NCBI GenBank assembly: GCA_030537195.1
Contig: JAUNOK010000001.1
Coordinates: forward strand, 124,001 to 188,000
Origin: Eubacteriales bacterium
GTDB taxonomy: Bacteria; Bacillota; Clostridia; Lachnospirales; Lachnospiraceae
Reading direction: 5' to 3'
Length of the DNA: 64,000 bases
The translations under genes and the position numbers were made by a program. The notes beneath the pieces were generated by a model, which was not told where the DNA came from, did not search any database, and worked only from the letters and a program-made list of their open reading frames with translations. Positions 28,672 through 38,059 of the stretch are shown one piece after another; position 1 is the stretch's first letter, and every line of letters begins with the position of its first letter.

Positions 28672-31215
28672 ATGGAACAGTACAATGTTACAGGAATGAG
28701 CTGTGCAGCTTGTCAGGCAAGAGTTGAGAAGGCTGTAAGCAAAGTGCCTGGAGTGGAGAGCTGTTCAGTAAGTCTTCTTACTAATTCAATGGGTGTTGAA
28801 GGAACTGCAACCCATGATGCAGTCATTAAAGCTGTGGAAGCTGCAGGATATGGCGCATCAGTAAAGGGGGCAAAGAACAGCAGCCCTTCAATACAGGAGC
28901 AGGAAGATGCACTGGCAGATAAGACAACCCCTGTTTTAAAGAAAAGATTAATAGCTTCAGTAATATTTCTAGCTGTGCTTATGTATTTCAGTATGGGACA
29001 TATGATGTGGGGCTGGCCGCTTCCATCAGTGCTTGTTGGTAATCATGTTGCTATGGGACTAATACAAATGCTGCTTACAATAATAATAATGGTTATTAAC
29101 CAGCATTTCTTCATAAGTGGATTCAAGGGCTTGTTACATCGTTCACCTAATATGGACACACTTGTTGCACTTGGTTCAGGAGCGGCATTTGTGTGGAGCA
29201 CATATGCACTTTTTGCGATGACAGACTGTCAGGTAAGAGGCGATATGGCAGGTGTAATGCACTACATGGACGAATTCTATTTTGAGTCGGCAGCCATGAT
29301 TCTTACATTAATAACAGTAGGAAAAATGCTTGAAGCCCGTTCAAAGGGAAAGACAACTGATGCATTAAAGAGCCTTATGAAGCTTGCTGCCAAGACAGCA
29401 GTACTTTGTGTTGATGGACAGGAAAAAGAGGTTCCTGTTGAACAGGTTATGACAGGTGATATATTTGTTGTAAGACCGGGAGAGAATATACCAGTAGATG
29501 GTGTTATTATAGAAGGTAATACTGCAGTTAATGAATCAGCACTTACAGGCGAGAGTATTCCGGTTGATAAACAGGAAGGTGATTCGGTAAGTGCGGCTAC
29601 ACTTAATACGTCAGGATTTATAAAATGCAGAGCTACAAGAGTAGGAGAAGATACAACACTTTCCAAGATAATACAGATGGTAAGTGATGCGGCTGCGACT
29701 AAAGCACCTATTGCAAAGGTAGCTGATAAAGTTTCAGGCGTATTCGTACCTACAGTTATAACAATAGCAGTTATAACAACAATAGTATGGCTGTTATGTG
29801 GCAAAGACTTGGGATTCGCACTTGCGAGAGGAATCTCAGTGCTTGTAATAAGCTGCCCTTGTGCATTGGGACTTGCGACTCCGGTTGCAATTATGGTTGG
29901 CAACGGAGTCGGTGCAAAGAACGGAATTATGTTCAAGACTGCCGTTTCTTTAGAGCAGACAGGCAAAATGCAGATAGTTGCACTTGATAAGACTGGTACT
30001 ATTACAGAGGGTGAGCCAAAGGTTACTGATATTATAACAGGTGATGGAATCTCACAGGACGAGCTTGTTGCTATAGCATATGGGCTTGAAAGAAAAAGTG
30101 AACACCCACTTGCAAAGGCAGTTGTTAATTATGTAGAAGAGAGTGCTGATAAGAACACATTTGCAGGAGAGGTAACTGATTTTAAGGCTGTTGCTGGTAA
30201 CGGACTTAAAGGAAAACTTGATGCAAATGTGGTGGCAGGCGGTAATCTTAAATTCATATCAGAATACTGCAATGTTTCTGATGATTTAAGAAATAAGGCA
30301 GATGACTTATCATCAGAAGGAAAGACACCACTTTTCTTTGCAAGAGATAATGAGCTTCTTGGAATAATAGCTGTTGCTGATACAATTAAGAAGGACAGCC
30401 CACAGGCTATCAAAGAACTTCAGAATATGGGAATCAAGGTTGTAATGATTACCGGAGATAACGAAAGAAGTGCTAAGGCAATCGGAAAGATTGCCGGAGT
30501 AGATGAAGTTATCGCAGGAGTACTTCCAGAAGGAAAAGAAAAAGAAATAGCAAGACTTAAGGAGCAGGGAAGTGTTATAATGGTAGGTGATGGAATTAAT
30601 GATGCACCTGCACTTACAAGAGCAGATATAGGTATTGCAATCGGAGCCGGTACGGACGTTGCGATAGATGCAGCTGATATAGTTCTTATGAAGAGCAGAT
30701 TATCAGATGTGCCTGCTGCCATAAGACTTTCAAAGAGAACACTTACCAATATACATGAGAACCTGTTCTGGGCATTCTTCTATAACTGTATAGGAATCCC
30801 GCTTGCTGCAGGTGTGTGGATACCGTTATTTGGATGGACACTGAATCCAATGTTTGGTGCAGCAGCTATGAGTTTATCAAGCTTCTGTGTAGTAACTAAT
30901 GCATTAAGACTTAATCTTGTAAAGATATACGATACAGGAAAAGACCACATTTATAAGAAAAAGTCTGGCAAAATAAAAAATAAAACGACAAAAGGAGACA
31001 AAACTATGACAAAGACTATGAATATTGAAGGTATGATGTGTGGACATTGTGAAGCTACTGTTAAGAAGACACTTGAGGCTATTGAAGGTGTTACAGAGGC
31101 AGTTGTAAGCCATGAGAATGGAACAGCAGTTGTTACACTTTCTAAGGAAGTTGATAACGATGTATTAAAGAAGGCTGTAGAAGATAAGGATTATAAGGTA
31201 ACAGCGGTTAAGTAA
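28672..31215 (+). CDS. copA: Copper-exporting P1B-1 ATPase with C-terminal CopZ-like domain
   Basis: CopA pumps Cu(I) out of the cell using ATP. Order: N-terminal HMA domain (1-68, MSCAAC), eight membrane helices with the CPC motif C395-P-C397, the phosphorylated aspartate D439 in DKTGT, the HP and GDGIND motifs, then after the last helix a Lys-rich linker and a second HMA domain (about 779-847, MMCGHC). The 847-residue length exceeds the usual 740-800 because of this C-terminal domain, which looks like a free-standing CopZ chaperone fused in frame. An internal start for that part is described separately. Regulation is by the CsoR promoter upstream. Confidence 0.93.
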   Translation: MEQYNVTGMSCAACQARVEKAVSKVPGVESCSVSLLTNSMGVEGTATHDAVIKAVEAAGYGASVKGAKNSSPSIQEQEDALADKTTPVLKKRLIASVIFLAVLMYFSMGHMMWGWPLPSVLVGNHVAMGLIQMLLTIIIMVINQHFFISGFKGLLHRSPNMDTLVALGSGAAFVWSTYALFAMTDCQVRGDMAGVMHYMDEFYFESAAMILTLITVGKMLEARSKGKTTDALKSLMKLAAKTAVLCVDGQEKEVPVEQVMTGDIFVVRPGENIPVDGVIIEGNTAVNESALTGESIPVDKQEGDSVSAATLNTSGFIKCRATRVGEDTTLSKIIQMVSDAAATKAPIAKVADKVSGVFVPTVITIAVITTIVWLLCGKDLGFALARGISVLVISCPCALGLATPVAIMVGNGVGAKNGIMFKTAVSLEQTGKMQIVALDKTGTITEGEPKVTDIITGDGISQDELVAIAYGLERKSEHPLAKAVVNYVEESADKNTFAGEVTDFKAVAGNGLKGKLDANVVAGGNLKFISEYCNVSDDLRNKADDLSSEGKTPLFFARDNELLGIIAVADTIKKDSPQAIKELQNMGIKVVMITGDNERSAKAIGKIAGVDEVIAGVLPEGKEKEIARLKEQGSVIMVGDGINDAPALTRADIGIAIGAGTDVAIDAADIVLMKSRLSDVPAAIRLSKRTLTNIHENLFWAFFYNCIGIPLAAGVWIPLFGWTLNPMFGAAAMSLSSFCVVTNALRLNLVKIYDTGKDHIYKKKSGKIKNKTTKGDKTMTKTMNIEGMMCGHCEATVKKTLEAIEGVTEAVVSHENGTAVVTLSKEVDNDVLKKAVEDKDYKVTAVK
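30991..31008 (+). promoter_or_regulatory. Internal ribosome binding site and start for a CopZ-like product
   Basis: Inside copA, AAAGGAG (30991-30997) is spaced 8 bases from ATG 31006, which begins a complete 69-residue HMA domain ending with copA at 31215. Just upstream an A-rich tract (30968-30985) has TAA stops in both other frames. Translation starting here would yield a separate copper chaperone in addition to the fusion. Confidence 0.5.
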
Positions 31216-31216
31216 T

Positions 31217-31780
31217 ATGAAGTTTGATGGTATTAAGAAAGTAAGTGAAGGCCGATTTATAGACAGATATGACCTTTATTATACAACAGAGGATGATAAG
31301 AAAAAGGTTTATGAGATTATAAGCCGTAATAAAGATATTAAGACAATTGATGACGTACGGAATAATAAAACAGACGGTGTAGTTATAGTTGCTACAGATG
31401 AAACTGATGAACATATTCTTATTAACAAAGAGTACAGAATGTCTGTAGGAGACTATGTGTATAATTTCCCTGCAGGACTTATCGATGCAGGGGAAACTCC
31501 TGAAATTGCAGCAAAGCGTGAACTTAAAGAGGAGACAGGTCTTGACCTTATAGCAATTGAGGATAAGCTGTATGACAGTTATAGTGCGATAGGATTTTCC
31601 AATGAAACTAATGCTGTTGTTATTGGTAAAGCATCAGGAGAATTCGCACCAAGTACGTCAACATTTGAAGAAATATCAGCTGCGTGGTATTCGAGAGAAG
31701 AAGTAAGAAATCTTCTTAAGGATAAGCATTTTGCAGCAAGAACACAGGCATTCTGTTATATGTGGGCAAGGAATAAGTAA
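31217..31780 (+). CDS. Nudix hydrolase
   Basis: The 187-residue protein carries a perfect Nudix box (G-x5-E-x7-REL-x-EE-x-G) beginning GLIDAGETPE near residue 90, so it cleaves a nucleoside diphosphate linked to another group. The overall look, with the downstream EISAAW segment, fits the ADP-ribose pyrophosphatase branch, but the substrate is uncertain. It starts 1 base after the copA stop, without a clear binding site, so it is probably translated by coupling. Confidence 0.85.
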   Translation: MKFDGIKKVSEGRFIDRYDLYYTTEDDKKKVYEIISRNKDIKTIDDVRNNKTDGVVIVATDETDEHILINKEYRMSVGDYVYNFPAGLIDAGETPEIAAKRELKEETGLDLIAIEDKLYDSYSAIGFSNETNAVVIGKASGEFAPSTSTFEEISAAWYSREEVRNLLKDKHFAARTQAFCYMWARNK

Positions 31781-31798
31781 TGTCAGAGGAGGAATTGT

Positions 31799-32743
31799 AT
31801 GGTTAAGAAGCAGTCTAATTCTTTTATGTCTTGTGATGGAAAGACATCTATTCATGTTGTTATGTGGAGCCCTGATGAGAATGAATATGACAAGCCGGTA
31901 GCTGTATTGCAGATAAGTCATGGAATGATAGAGTATATAGACAGATATGACGGCTTTGCAAGATTCATGGCAGAGAAGGGATTTGTGGTTGTAGGTAATG
32001 ACCATCTTGGACATGGAAGGTCAGTGCGTTCAGATGATGATCTGGGCTTCTTTAAAGATGAGCATCCGGGGGAAGCACTTGCAAAGGATGTTCATCACCT
32101 TACAGTTCTGATAAAGAAGATGTATCCTGATATTCCATATTATCTTCTTGGACACAGTATGGGTTCATTTGTTACAAGAAAATATATATGTGATTATGGA
32201 TATGAGCTGGATGGCGTTATCATAATGGGAACAGGACACCAGCCAACACCAATGGTTCTTGCTGGAAAGGTCCTTGCTGATATTACAAGACTTATTAAGG
32301 GCGACAGGTACAGAAGCAGACTGATTTCTAAGATTATGTTCGGAGCTTATAATAAGCGCATTAAGAATGTAAGAACATCTAATGACTGGCTGACAAGAGA
32401 TGAAGCAGTTGTTGATGAATACAATGCAGGAAAGCTTACAACATTTCTGTTTACAGTTAATGGCTACAGGGGTCTTATGAAGATGATTCTGTATGTAAGA
32501 AAGCCTCGTAATATAGCAAAGATACCAAAGAACCTTCCAATGCTTATGGTGTCAGGTCTTGATGATCCGGTAGGTGAATATGGTAAAGGTGTATACAGGG
32601 CATATAACACATATCATGGACATATTGATGATATTGATTTGAGGCTTTTCGAGGGCTGCAGACATGAGTTGTGCAATGAGCTTAATAAAGAAGAGATATA
32701 TGAAGAAATATATGGCTGGATTATGGACCATATGAATAAGTAG
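31799..32743 (+). CDS. Alpha/beta hydrolase, monoacylglycerol lipase-like
   Basis: This 314-residue serine hydrolase has the oxyanion segment ISHGMIEY (39-46), GNDHLGHGRS (67-76), the nucleophile S120 in GHSMGS, a late aspartate in SGLDDPVG and histidine in GCRHEL. This pattern is that of the lysophospholipase/monoacylglycerol lipase group (COG2267). There is no signal peptide, so it acts in the cytosol. AGAGGAGGA precedes ATG 31799. It ends the run that begins with csoR but has no evident link to copper. Confidence 0.85.
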   Translation: MVKKQSNSFMSCDGKTSIHVVMWSPDENEYDKPVAVLQISHGMIEYIDRYDGFARFMAEKGFVVVGNDHLGHGRSVRSDDDLGFFKDEHPGEALAKDVHHLTVLIKKMYPDIPYYLLGHSMGSFVTRKYICDYGYELDGVIIMGTGHQPTPMVLAGKVLADITRLIKGDRYRSRLISKIMFGAYNKRIKNVRTSNDWLTRDEAVVDEYNAGKLTTFLFTVNGYRGLMKMILYVRKPRNIAKIPKNLPMLMVSGLDDPVGEYGKGVYRAYNTYHGHIDDIDLRLFEGCRHELCNELNKEEIYEEIYGWIMDHMNK

Positions 32744-32751
32744 ATTAATAG

Positions 32752-32788
32752 AAAAGCGGAATGGCAGTTCAAACCATTCCGCTTTTTC
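32752..32788. terminator. Bidirectional terminator
   Basis: AAAAGCGGAATGG pairs with CCATTCCGCTTTTT around a 9-base loop. Flanking A and T runs serve both the hydrolase and the convergent degV gene. Confidence 0.85.
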
Positions 32789-32820
32789 GTTAACAGCTTT
32801 GATAAATATAAGCCGTATAA

Positions 32821-33720
32821 TTACAATTTAACAGTTGTATACTTAGGTATGCATGCAATTCCTAATGCGTAAGGACCTGTATGGCATCCTGAGATAATAC
32901 TGATTCTTGTCTTGAAATCTTCGCGTCTTTCGAGAAGCTTGATGCCAAGCTGTGCTTCAACGTCATCTCGGTACTTTTCAGCTTCTTCTGGGTTAGTGCA
33001 GTAACCAACTGTGATATCCCAGTCATCAATTGGCTTTCCTGTTGATTCAATGTATTTCTGAATCATGTCAATAACGTTAGATTTACCTTTGTTTCTTGTT
33101 CTTGTGAATCCGCCAAGTCCAATCTCGCCTTCCTTCATTACAATGATAGGACGGAGGCTTAATTTGCTTGTAATTGTGATTGCTGTCTTGGCAAGGCGTC
33201 CACCTTTGCTTAGATATTCAAGTGATTCTGTTGTGAACATGATTCGTCCGTCGTTTCTTAAAGCCTCAAGCACTTTAATTGTATCTTCATATGAATATCC
33301 TGCTTTTCTCATCTGGAGAGCCTGATATATGAAGAGTGAAAATGATGCTGAGTTAAGCAATGAGTTGATGACTGTAACCTTAGCGTCAGGATGATCTTCT
33401 AATATAATGTCTTTAGCTGTGCAGGCTGAATTATAAGAACCTGAGAAGTATGATGTAAGTGTGCATACGATAGCAGGTCTGCCAGCTTCCACACTAGGCA
33501 TAATAGCATCGACGAAATCCTGTACACTAGGAAGAGAAGACTTAGGAAAAGCTCCTTCATCTGTCATTCTTCTATAGAATTCATCATGAGTAATGTCATA
33601 TTGTTCTTTCAGATAGTTAACACCGTCAAATGTTGTGTAGAGTGGGACAAGCTTAAGACCGTGTGTCTCTGCATATTCTCTTACAATGTCACATGCTGAA
33701 TCAGTAATTATATCAAACAT
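32821..33720 (-). CDS. DegV family fatty-acid-binding protein
   Basis: The 299-residue product starts MFDIITDSACD and has the DegV/FakB features SLPSVQDF (lipid-pocket entry) and TSYFSGSYNSA. These proteins bind a fatty acid and present it to the FakA kinase. The start is the ATG at 33718-33720 with CGGAGGA upstream; an upstream reading from 33804 has no binding site and foreign residues. It is a single gene on the minus strand between two terminators or promoters, with no fakA nearby. Confidence 0.88.
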   Translation of the reverse strand: MFDIITDSACDIVREYAETHGLKLVPLYTTFDGVNYLKEQYDITHDEFYRRMTDEGAFPKSSLPSVQDFVDAIMPSVEAGRPAIVCTLTSYFSGSYNSACTAKDIILEDHPDAKVTVINSLLNSASFSLFIYQALQMRKAGYSYEDTIKVLEALRNDGRIMFTTESLEYLSKGGRLAKTAITITSKLSLRPIIVMKEGEIGLGGFTRTRNKGKSNVIDMIQKYIESTGKPIDDWDITVGYCTNPEEAEKYRDDVEAQLGIKLLERREDFKTRISIISGCHTGPYALGIACIPKYTTVKL

Positions 33721-33901
33721 AATATATATTATCCTCCGCGTTGTAAAAACGATTTGTTTTGTTAATTGGAATGATAACACATAGTTTTCAAAACTACAAT
33801 ACATAAATATTAATATTTTGTAAAATATAAGTATCGTAAATTTAAAAATTGTTGTATAATCGATTTAAATGTATATTTTTTGCTATTGGAGGAAATAATT
33901 A

Positions 33902-34450
33902 ATGAAAGTATGTGCATTTCTCACAGATGGGTTTGAAACAGTTGAGGCACTTGCGGTTATAGATATATTAAGAAGAGCTGATATCAGAACAGATATGATA
34001 TCAATTACAGGAGATATTAATGTTAAAAGTGCTCAGGGAGTAATTGTTAAAGCTGATGAACTTTTAGATGAATATGTATTTGAAGGTAATGAACTTCTGT
34101 TCCTTCCGGGTGGACCTGGACATAAGTCATATTATGAATGTAATGAACTGCTTGAACTTCTTAAAGAATATGATAAGAAGAATAACAGGATTGCAGCAAT
34201 ATGTGCAGCACCTTCTATTCTTGGCAATCTTGGACTTCTTGAAGGTAAGAAGGCAATGGCTTTTCCGGGATTTGAAGACCAGTTAAAGGGCGCAGAGGTA
34301 ATTCCTGCACCAGAAAGAGTTGTGACAGATGGCAATATTACAACATCAAGAGGAATGGGTACATCGATAGATCTTGGTCTTGAACTTGTAAAACTTATCA
34401 AAGGAGAAGAACTTTCAGACAAATTAAGGGCTTCTACCCAGTATATATAG
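33902..34450 (+). CDS. DJ-1/PfpI family protein
   Basis: This 182-residue protein belongs to the DJ-1/ThiJ/YajL group. The reactive cysteine is C101 in AAICAAPS, with the conserved partner glutamate E15 in DGFETVEAL. The strand after C101 (ILGNLGLLEGKKA) is typical. Proposed roles in the family are protein or glyoxal deglycation and stress protection, which are debated. A TATAAT lies at 33855-33860 with no clear -35. The D,D-carboxypeptidase gene follows after 20 bases. Confidence 0.88.
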   Translation: MKVCAFLTDGFETVEALAVIDILRRADIRTDMISITGDINVKSAQGVIVKADELLDEYVFEGNELLFLPGGPGHKSYYECNELLELLKEYDKKNNRIAAICAAPSILGNLGLLEGKKAMAFPGFEDQLKGAEVIPAPERVVTDGNITTSRGMGTSIDLGLELVKLIKGEELSDKLRASTQYI

Positions 34451-34470
34451 TTTGGGGAGAATGATTAACG

Positions 34471-35598
34471 ATGGAATATGATAATTATAATGAGGCGAGA
34501 ATCCGCCGCGATAGAAAAAGAAAAGCCCAGCTTATGAGAAAGAAAAGACAGAGAGCGTTAAGAATTAAATTAATTATTATGACTGCAGTTGCTATTGTTA
34601 TTGCTGTAGTTATAATTAATGTTGCATCAGGATTAAGAAAATCATCAAAGCAGAAAGAAGCATATGCATCAGATATAATTGCAGAAACATATGCTGAGAA
34701 TGAAACACAGACACAGCAACCGACAGAACCACTACTTATATATTCGCAGATGACAGCAGACTATATGGATCTGTCATCGGATACACAGATAGCGTCACCT
34801 TATGCAGCACTGTTAGATGTTAACAATCATAAGATAATAGCTGGAAAACTTGCAGATACTAAGATATATCCGGCATCAATGACTAAGGTTATGACACTCA
34901 TTGTTGTATCCGAGAATCTTGATAAGATGCCGCAGACTTATACATTTGGATTCGAGATGCTTAACAGACTTTACAGGGAAGAAGCATCTGTCGCAGGATT
35001 CCTTGAAGGAGAAACAGTAGATGTTGAAGACCTTATGTATGGACTTGTGCTTCCATCAGGAGCAGATGCAGCTGAGGCACTGGCTATAATGACTGCCGGT
35101 TCTAATGAAGAATTTGCAAAGCTTATGAATGCGAAATGCGAAGAACTTGGGCTTAAGTATACACATTTTGCTAATCCTACAGGATTATATGATGAAGAAC
35201 AGTATACCACTCCATCAGAGATGGCAATGATTATGGAATATGCCATGAAAGATGAACTGAGAGCCAAAGTACTTGGAACTTATCAGTATAAGACTAAATC
35301 TACAACACAGCATCCTGAAGGAATTCAGCTTACAAGTACAATGTATTCAAGAATATATGGCAATGAAGCGCCAGGAGTACTTGTTAAAGGAGGAAAGACA
35401 GGATACACTAATGAGGCAGGAAGCTGTCTTGTAAGTTATGCTGTAACCAATAAAGGTAATGCATATGTTTTCTGCACAGGCGGAGCATCATACAGATGGG
35501 CGCCTGTTTATGATGAAATATATGTATATAAGAACATAATTCCGGCATCAGCAAAGGATTTGGAAACTGAAACAACCAAGATGTCTCCTAATAATTAA
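34471..35598 (+). CDS. D-alanyl-D-alanine carboxypeptidase (S11 family)
   Basis: This penicillin-binding protein trims the terminal D-alanine of peptidoglycan stem peptides. The 375-residue product has a strongly basic cytoplasmic N-terminus, a membrane helix (about 32-53) serving as an uncleaved anchor, the active-site SMTK (S136, K139), SGA at 196-198 in place of the usual SGN, and KTG (309-311). Lacking the C-terminal beta domain and amphipathic anchor of PBP5, it resembles short clostridial DacF-type enzymes. It is co-directional with the DJ-1 gene, and a spore protein gene follows. Confidence 0.87.
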   Translation: MEYDNYNEARIRRDRKRKAQLMRKKRQRALRIKLIIMTAVAIVIAVVIINVASGLRKSSKQKEAYASDIIAETYAENETQTQQPTEPLLIYSQMTADYMDLSSDTQIASPYAALLDVNNHKIIAGKLADTKIYPASMTKVMTLIVVSENLDKMPQTYTFGFEMLNRLYREEASVAGFLEGETVDVEDLMYGLVLPSGADAAEALAIMTAGSNEEFAKLMNAKCEELGLKYTHFANPTGLYDEEQYTTPSEMAMIMEYAMKDELRAKVLGTYQYKTKSTTQHPEGIQLTSTMYSRIYGNEAPGVLVKGGKTGYTNEAGSCLVSYAVTNKGNAYVFCTGGASYRWAPVYDEIYVYKNIIPASAKDLETETTKMSPNN

Positions 35599-35656
35599 CA
35601 GCCAGAATATGTCATAATAATTAGAATTATCAGACACATAATAACATCAAGACGAT

Positions 35657-35676
35657 AAGTTATGGCGCCATAACTT
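35657..35676. repeat. Perfect 20-base palindrome before the spore protein gene
   Basis: AAGTTATGGCGCCATAACTT is fully self-complementary and lies 42 bases before the start of the spore protein. It is followed by T4 only, so it is either a weak terminator for the carboxypeptidase or an operator. Confidence 0.5.
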
Positions 35677-35717
35677 TTCGGCTTAAACCTAAAATGTGTT
35701 TAATAAGGAGGCTTATT

Positions 35718-35927
35718 ATGGCTAAATCAACAAGTTCTAATTATAAGACTAAGAAGGAAGCACAGAGCGCACTTGACAGATTCAAGATGGAGGTTGCTTC
35801 AGAAATTGGTGTTAACTTAAAGGATGGTTACAATGGAGACCTCACATCAGCAGAAGCTGGTTCAGTTGGTGGTAACATGGTAAAAGAGATGATCAGAAGA
35901 CAGGAAGAGCAGATGAGCGGTAAGTAA
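35718..35927 (+). CDS. Small acid-soluble spore protein, alpha/beta type
   Basis: This 69-residue protein matches alpha/beta SASPs, which coat DNA in dormant spores. Diagnostic segments are FKMEVASEIGV (with the germination-protease cleavage region around EVASE) and KDGYNGDLTSAEAGSVGGNMV. ATG 35718 follows AATAAGGAGG; a reading from 35694 is not needed. It normally depends on sigma G, but I see no clear sigma G promoter. It suggests at least ancestral spore formation in the organism. Confidence 0.93.
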   Translation: MAKSTSSNYKTKKEAQSALDRFKMEVASEIGVNLKDGYNGDLTSAEAGSVGGNMVKEMIRRQEEQMSGK

Positions 35928-35972
35928 TCGCACCTGTTTACAACTGAATATGAATTATCTTAAGTGATAAAT

Positions 35973-36035
35973 GGGGCTGTAATCCGCATGTTTCTTAGCA
36001 AATATAAGGATTACAGCCCTATCTTTTATTTTTTT
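35973..36035 (+). terminator. Terminator after the spore protein gene
   Basis: GGGCTGTAATCC (from 35974) pairs with GGATTACAGCCC (36008-36019) around a 22-base loop, followed by a T-rich tract. Confidence 0.8.
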
Positions 36036-36045
36036 AAAATAGTAC

Positions 36046-36074
36046 TGGTAATCTAAAAACAGTTGTGTTATAAT
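36046..36074 (+). promoter_or_regulatory. Promoter of tig
   Basis: An extended -10 TGT-TATAAT (36066-36074) has a poor -35 (TGGTAA, 36046-36051) 17 bases upstream. It lies about 58 bases before the tig start. Confidence 0.5.
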
Positions 36075-36131
36075 TCGTGGGTATGTTGTACGATAGTAAC
36101 AATACATATATCATAGGAGGATTAATTTATA

Positions 36132-37421
36132 ATGAGTTTCACAGTTGAGAATTTAGAAGAGAAGAATATGGTTAAACTTGTTATTGAGTCTACTGCTGAG
36201 GAGTTTGAGGCAGGTCTTAATACTGCATATAATAAGAATAAGAGCAAGATCAGCCTTCCTGGTTTCAGAAAAGGTAAAGCACCTAGAAAGATGATCGAGA
36301 AGATGTATGGCGCAGAAGTATTCTACGAAGATGCTGCTAACTCAATCATTCCAGAAGCATATGCTAAGGCTGCTGATGAGTGTGGTCTTGAGCTTGTTTC
36401 TCAGCCTAAGATCAATGTAACACAGTTAGAGGCTGGAAAGCCATTTATCTTCGAAGCTGTTGTAGCTACTAAGCCAGAAGTTGAACTTGGACAGTACAAG
36501 GGTGTTGAAGTAACTAAGGCTGATACAGAAGCAACAGATGCTGATGTAGAAGAAGAGTTAAAGAGAGTTCAGGATCAGAATTCAAGAACAGTATCTGTAA
36601 CAGACAGAGCTGTTAAGGATGGCGATAACACAGTTATCGATTTCGAAGGATTTGTTGATGGTGTTGCATTCGAAGGTGGAAAGGGAACAGATTACCCACT
36701 TACAATCGGATCTCATTCATTCATTGATACATTTGAAGAGCAGATTATCGGTATGAATATCGGTGATGAGAAAGAAATCAACGTTACATTCCCAGAAGAG
36801 TATCATGTAGATGAGCTTAAGGGTAAGCCAGCTATGTTCAAGGTTTCTGTTAAGGAAATCAAGGAAAAGCAGCTTCCAGAGCTTAATGATGAGTTTGCTC
36901 AGGATGTATCTGATTTCGATACACTTGCTGAATATAAGGATGATTTAAAGAATAAGATTGCTGACAGAAAGTCAAGAGAAGCTAAGGCTAAGCAGGAAGA
37001 CGAAGCAATCGCTAAGATTATTGAAACATCTAAGATGGATATTCCAGATGCTATGGTTGACACACAGGTTAACAGAATGGTTGAGGATTTCGCTCAGAGA
37101 TTACAGCAGCAGGGATTATCAGTTGACCAGTACTTCCAGTACACAGGCATGACAGCTGATAAGATTATGGATGAGATGAAGCCAGAGGCTGTTAAGAGAA
37201 TCCAGTCAAGACTTGTTCTTGAGGCAGTTGTTAAGGCTGAGAACATCGAGACTTCAGAAGAAGATTTCGAAGCAGAGTTAAAGAAGATGGCTGAAGCTTA
37301 CAAGATGGAACTTGATCAGATTAAGGAATTCATGGGAGACTATGAGAAGAAGCAGATCAAGGAAGATCTTGCAATCCAGAAGGCTATAGAAGTTATTACA
37401 GGATCAGTTGTTGAGAAATAA
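36132..37421 (+). CDS. tig: Trigger factor
   Basis: Trigger factor is the ribosome-bound chaperone and prolyl isomerase that meets nascent chains. The 429-residue product has the ribosome-docking signature GFRKGKAPRKM near residue 44, the FKBP-like domain (about 160-245, DFEGFVDGVAFEGG) and the helical arms of the C-terminal domain. Length is standard. AGGAGG precedes ATG 36132. It is followed by clpP, clpX, lon and engB in the order common in Firmicutes. Its codon choice is rich in strongly used codons, suggesting high expression. Confidence 0.96.
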   Translation: MSFTVENLEEKNMVKLVIESTAEEFEAGLNTAYNKNKSKISLPGFRKGKAPRKMIEKMYGAEVFYEDAANSIIPEAYAKAADECGLELVSQPKINVTQLEAGKPFIFEAVVATKPEVELGQYKGVEVTKADTEATDADVEEELKRVQDQNSRTVSVTDRAVKDGDNTVIDFEGFVDGVAFEGGKGTDYPLTIGSHSFIDTFEEQIIGMNIGDEKEINVTFPEEYHVDELKGKPAMFKVSVKEIKEKQLPELNDEFAQDVSDFDTLAEYKDDLKNKIADRKSREAKAKQEDEAIAKIIETSKMDIPDAMVDTQVNRMVEDFAQRLQQQGLSVDQYFQYTGMTADKIMDEMKPEAVKRIQSRLVLEAVVKAENIETSEEDFEAELKKMAEAYKMELDQIKEFMGDYEKKQIKEDLAIQKAIEVITGSVVEK

Positions 37422-37463
37422 TCAGATTCTTATATGAATATTTAGTATATTGGAGGTTGTGTA

Positions 37464-38045
37464 ATGAGTTTTGTACCTTATGTCATTGAACAGAACAGCA
37501 GAGGCGAAAGATCATATGATATATATTCACGTCTGCTTAAAGACAGAATTATATTCTTAGGAGAAGAAGTAACAGATGTATCTGCTAACCTTATAGTGGC
37601 ACAGATGTTATTCCTTGAAGCAGAAGACCCAGGCAAGGATATACATTTCTACATTAACAGCCCGGGAGGATCTGTATCAGCAGGTTTTGCTATCTACGAT
37701 ACAATGCAGTACATCAAGTGTGATGTATCTACAATCTGTATCGGTATGGCTGCAAGTATGGGTGCATTCCTTCTTTCAGGCGGTGCTAAAGGAAAGAGAC
37801 TTGCTCTTCCTAATGCAGAGATTATGATTCACCAGCCATCAGGCGGTGCAAGAGGTCAGGAAACTGAGATCAGAATCGTTGCTGAGAATATACTTAAGAC
37901 AAGAAATAAGTTGAATCAGATACTGGCTGCTAATACTGGCAAGTCAGTTGAAGAGATTTCACGAGACACAGAAAGAGATAATTACATGTCAGCACAGGAA
38001 GCTGTTGCTTATGGACTTATTGATAGTGTTGTAGAGAAGAGATAA
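37464..38045 (+). CDS. clpP: ATP-dependent Clp protease proteolytic subunit
   Basis: ClpP forms the double-ring serine protease chamber served by ClpX and similar unfoldases. The catalytic triad is S98 (MAASMG), H123 (MIHQP) and D172. Length is 193. The N-terminus [10 protein letters not shown] is the mature-like form with a very short propeptide. TTGGAGG precedes ATG 37464. A terminator-like hairpin separates it from clpX. Confidence 0.96.
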   Translation: MSFVPYVIEQNSRGERSYDIYSRLLKDRIIFLGEEVTDVSANLIVAQMLFLEAEDPGKDIHFYINSPGGSVSAGFAIYDTMQYIKCDVSTICIGMAASMGAFLLSGGAKGKRLALPNAEIMIHQPSGGARGQETEIRIVAENILKTRNKLNQILAANTGKSVEEISRDTERDNYMSAQEAVAYGLIDSVVEKR

Positions 38046-38059
38046 TAACTGCTTATGAT

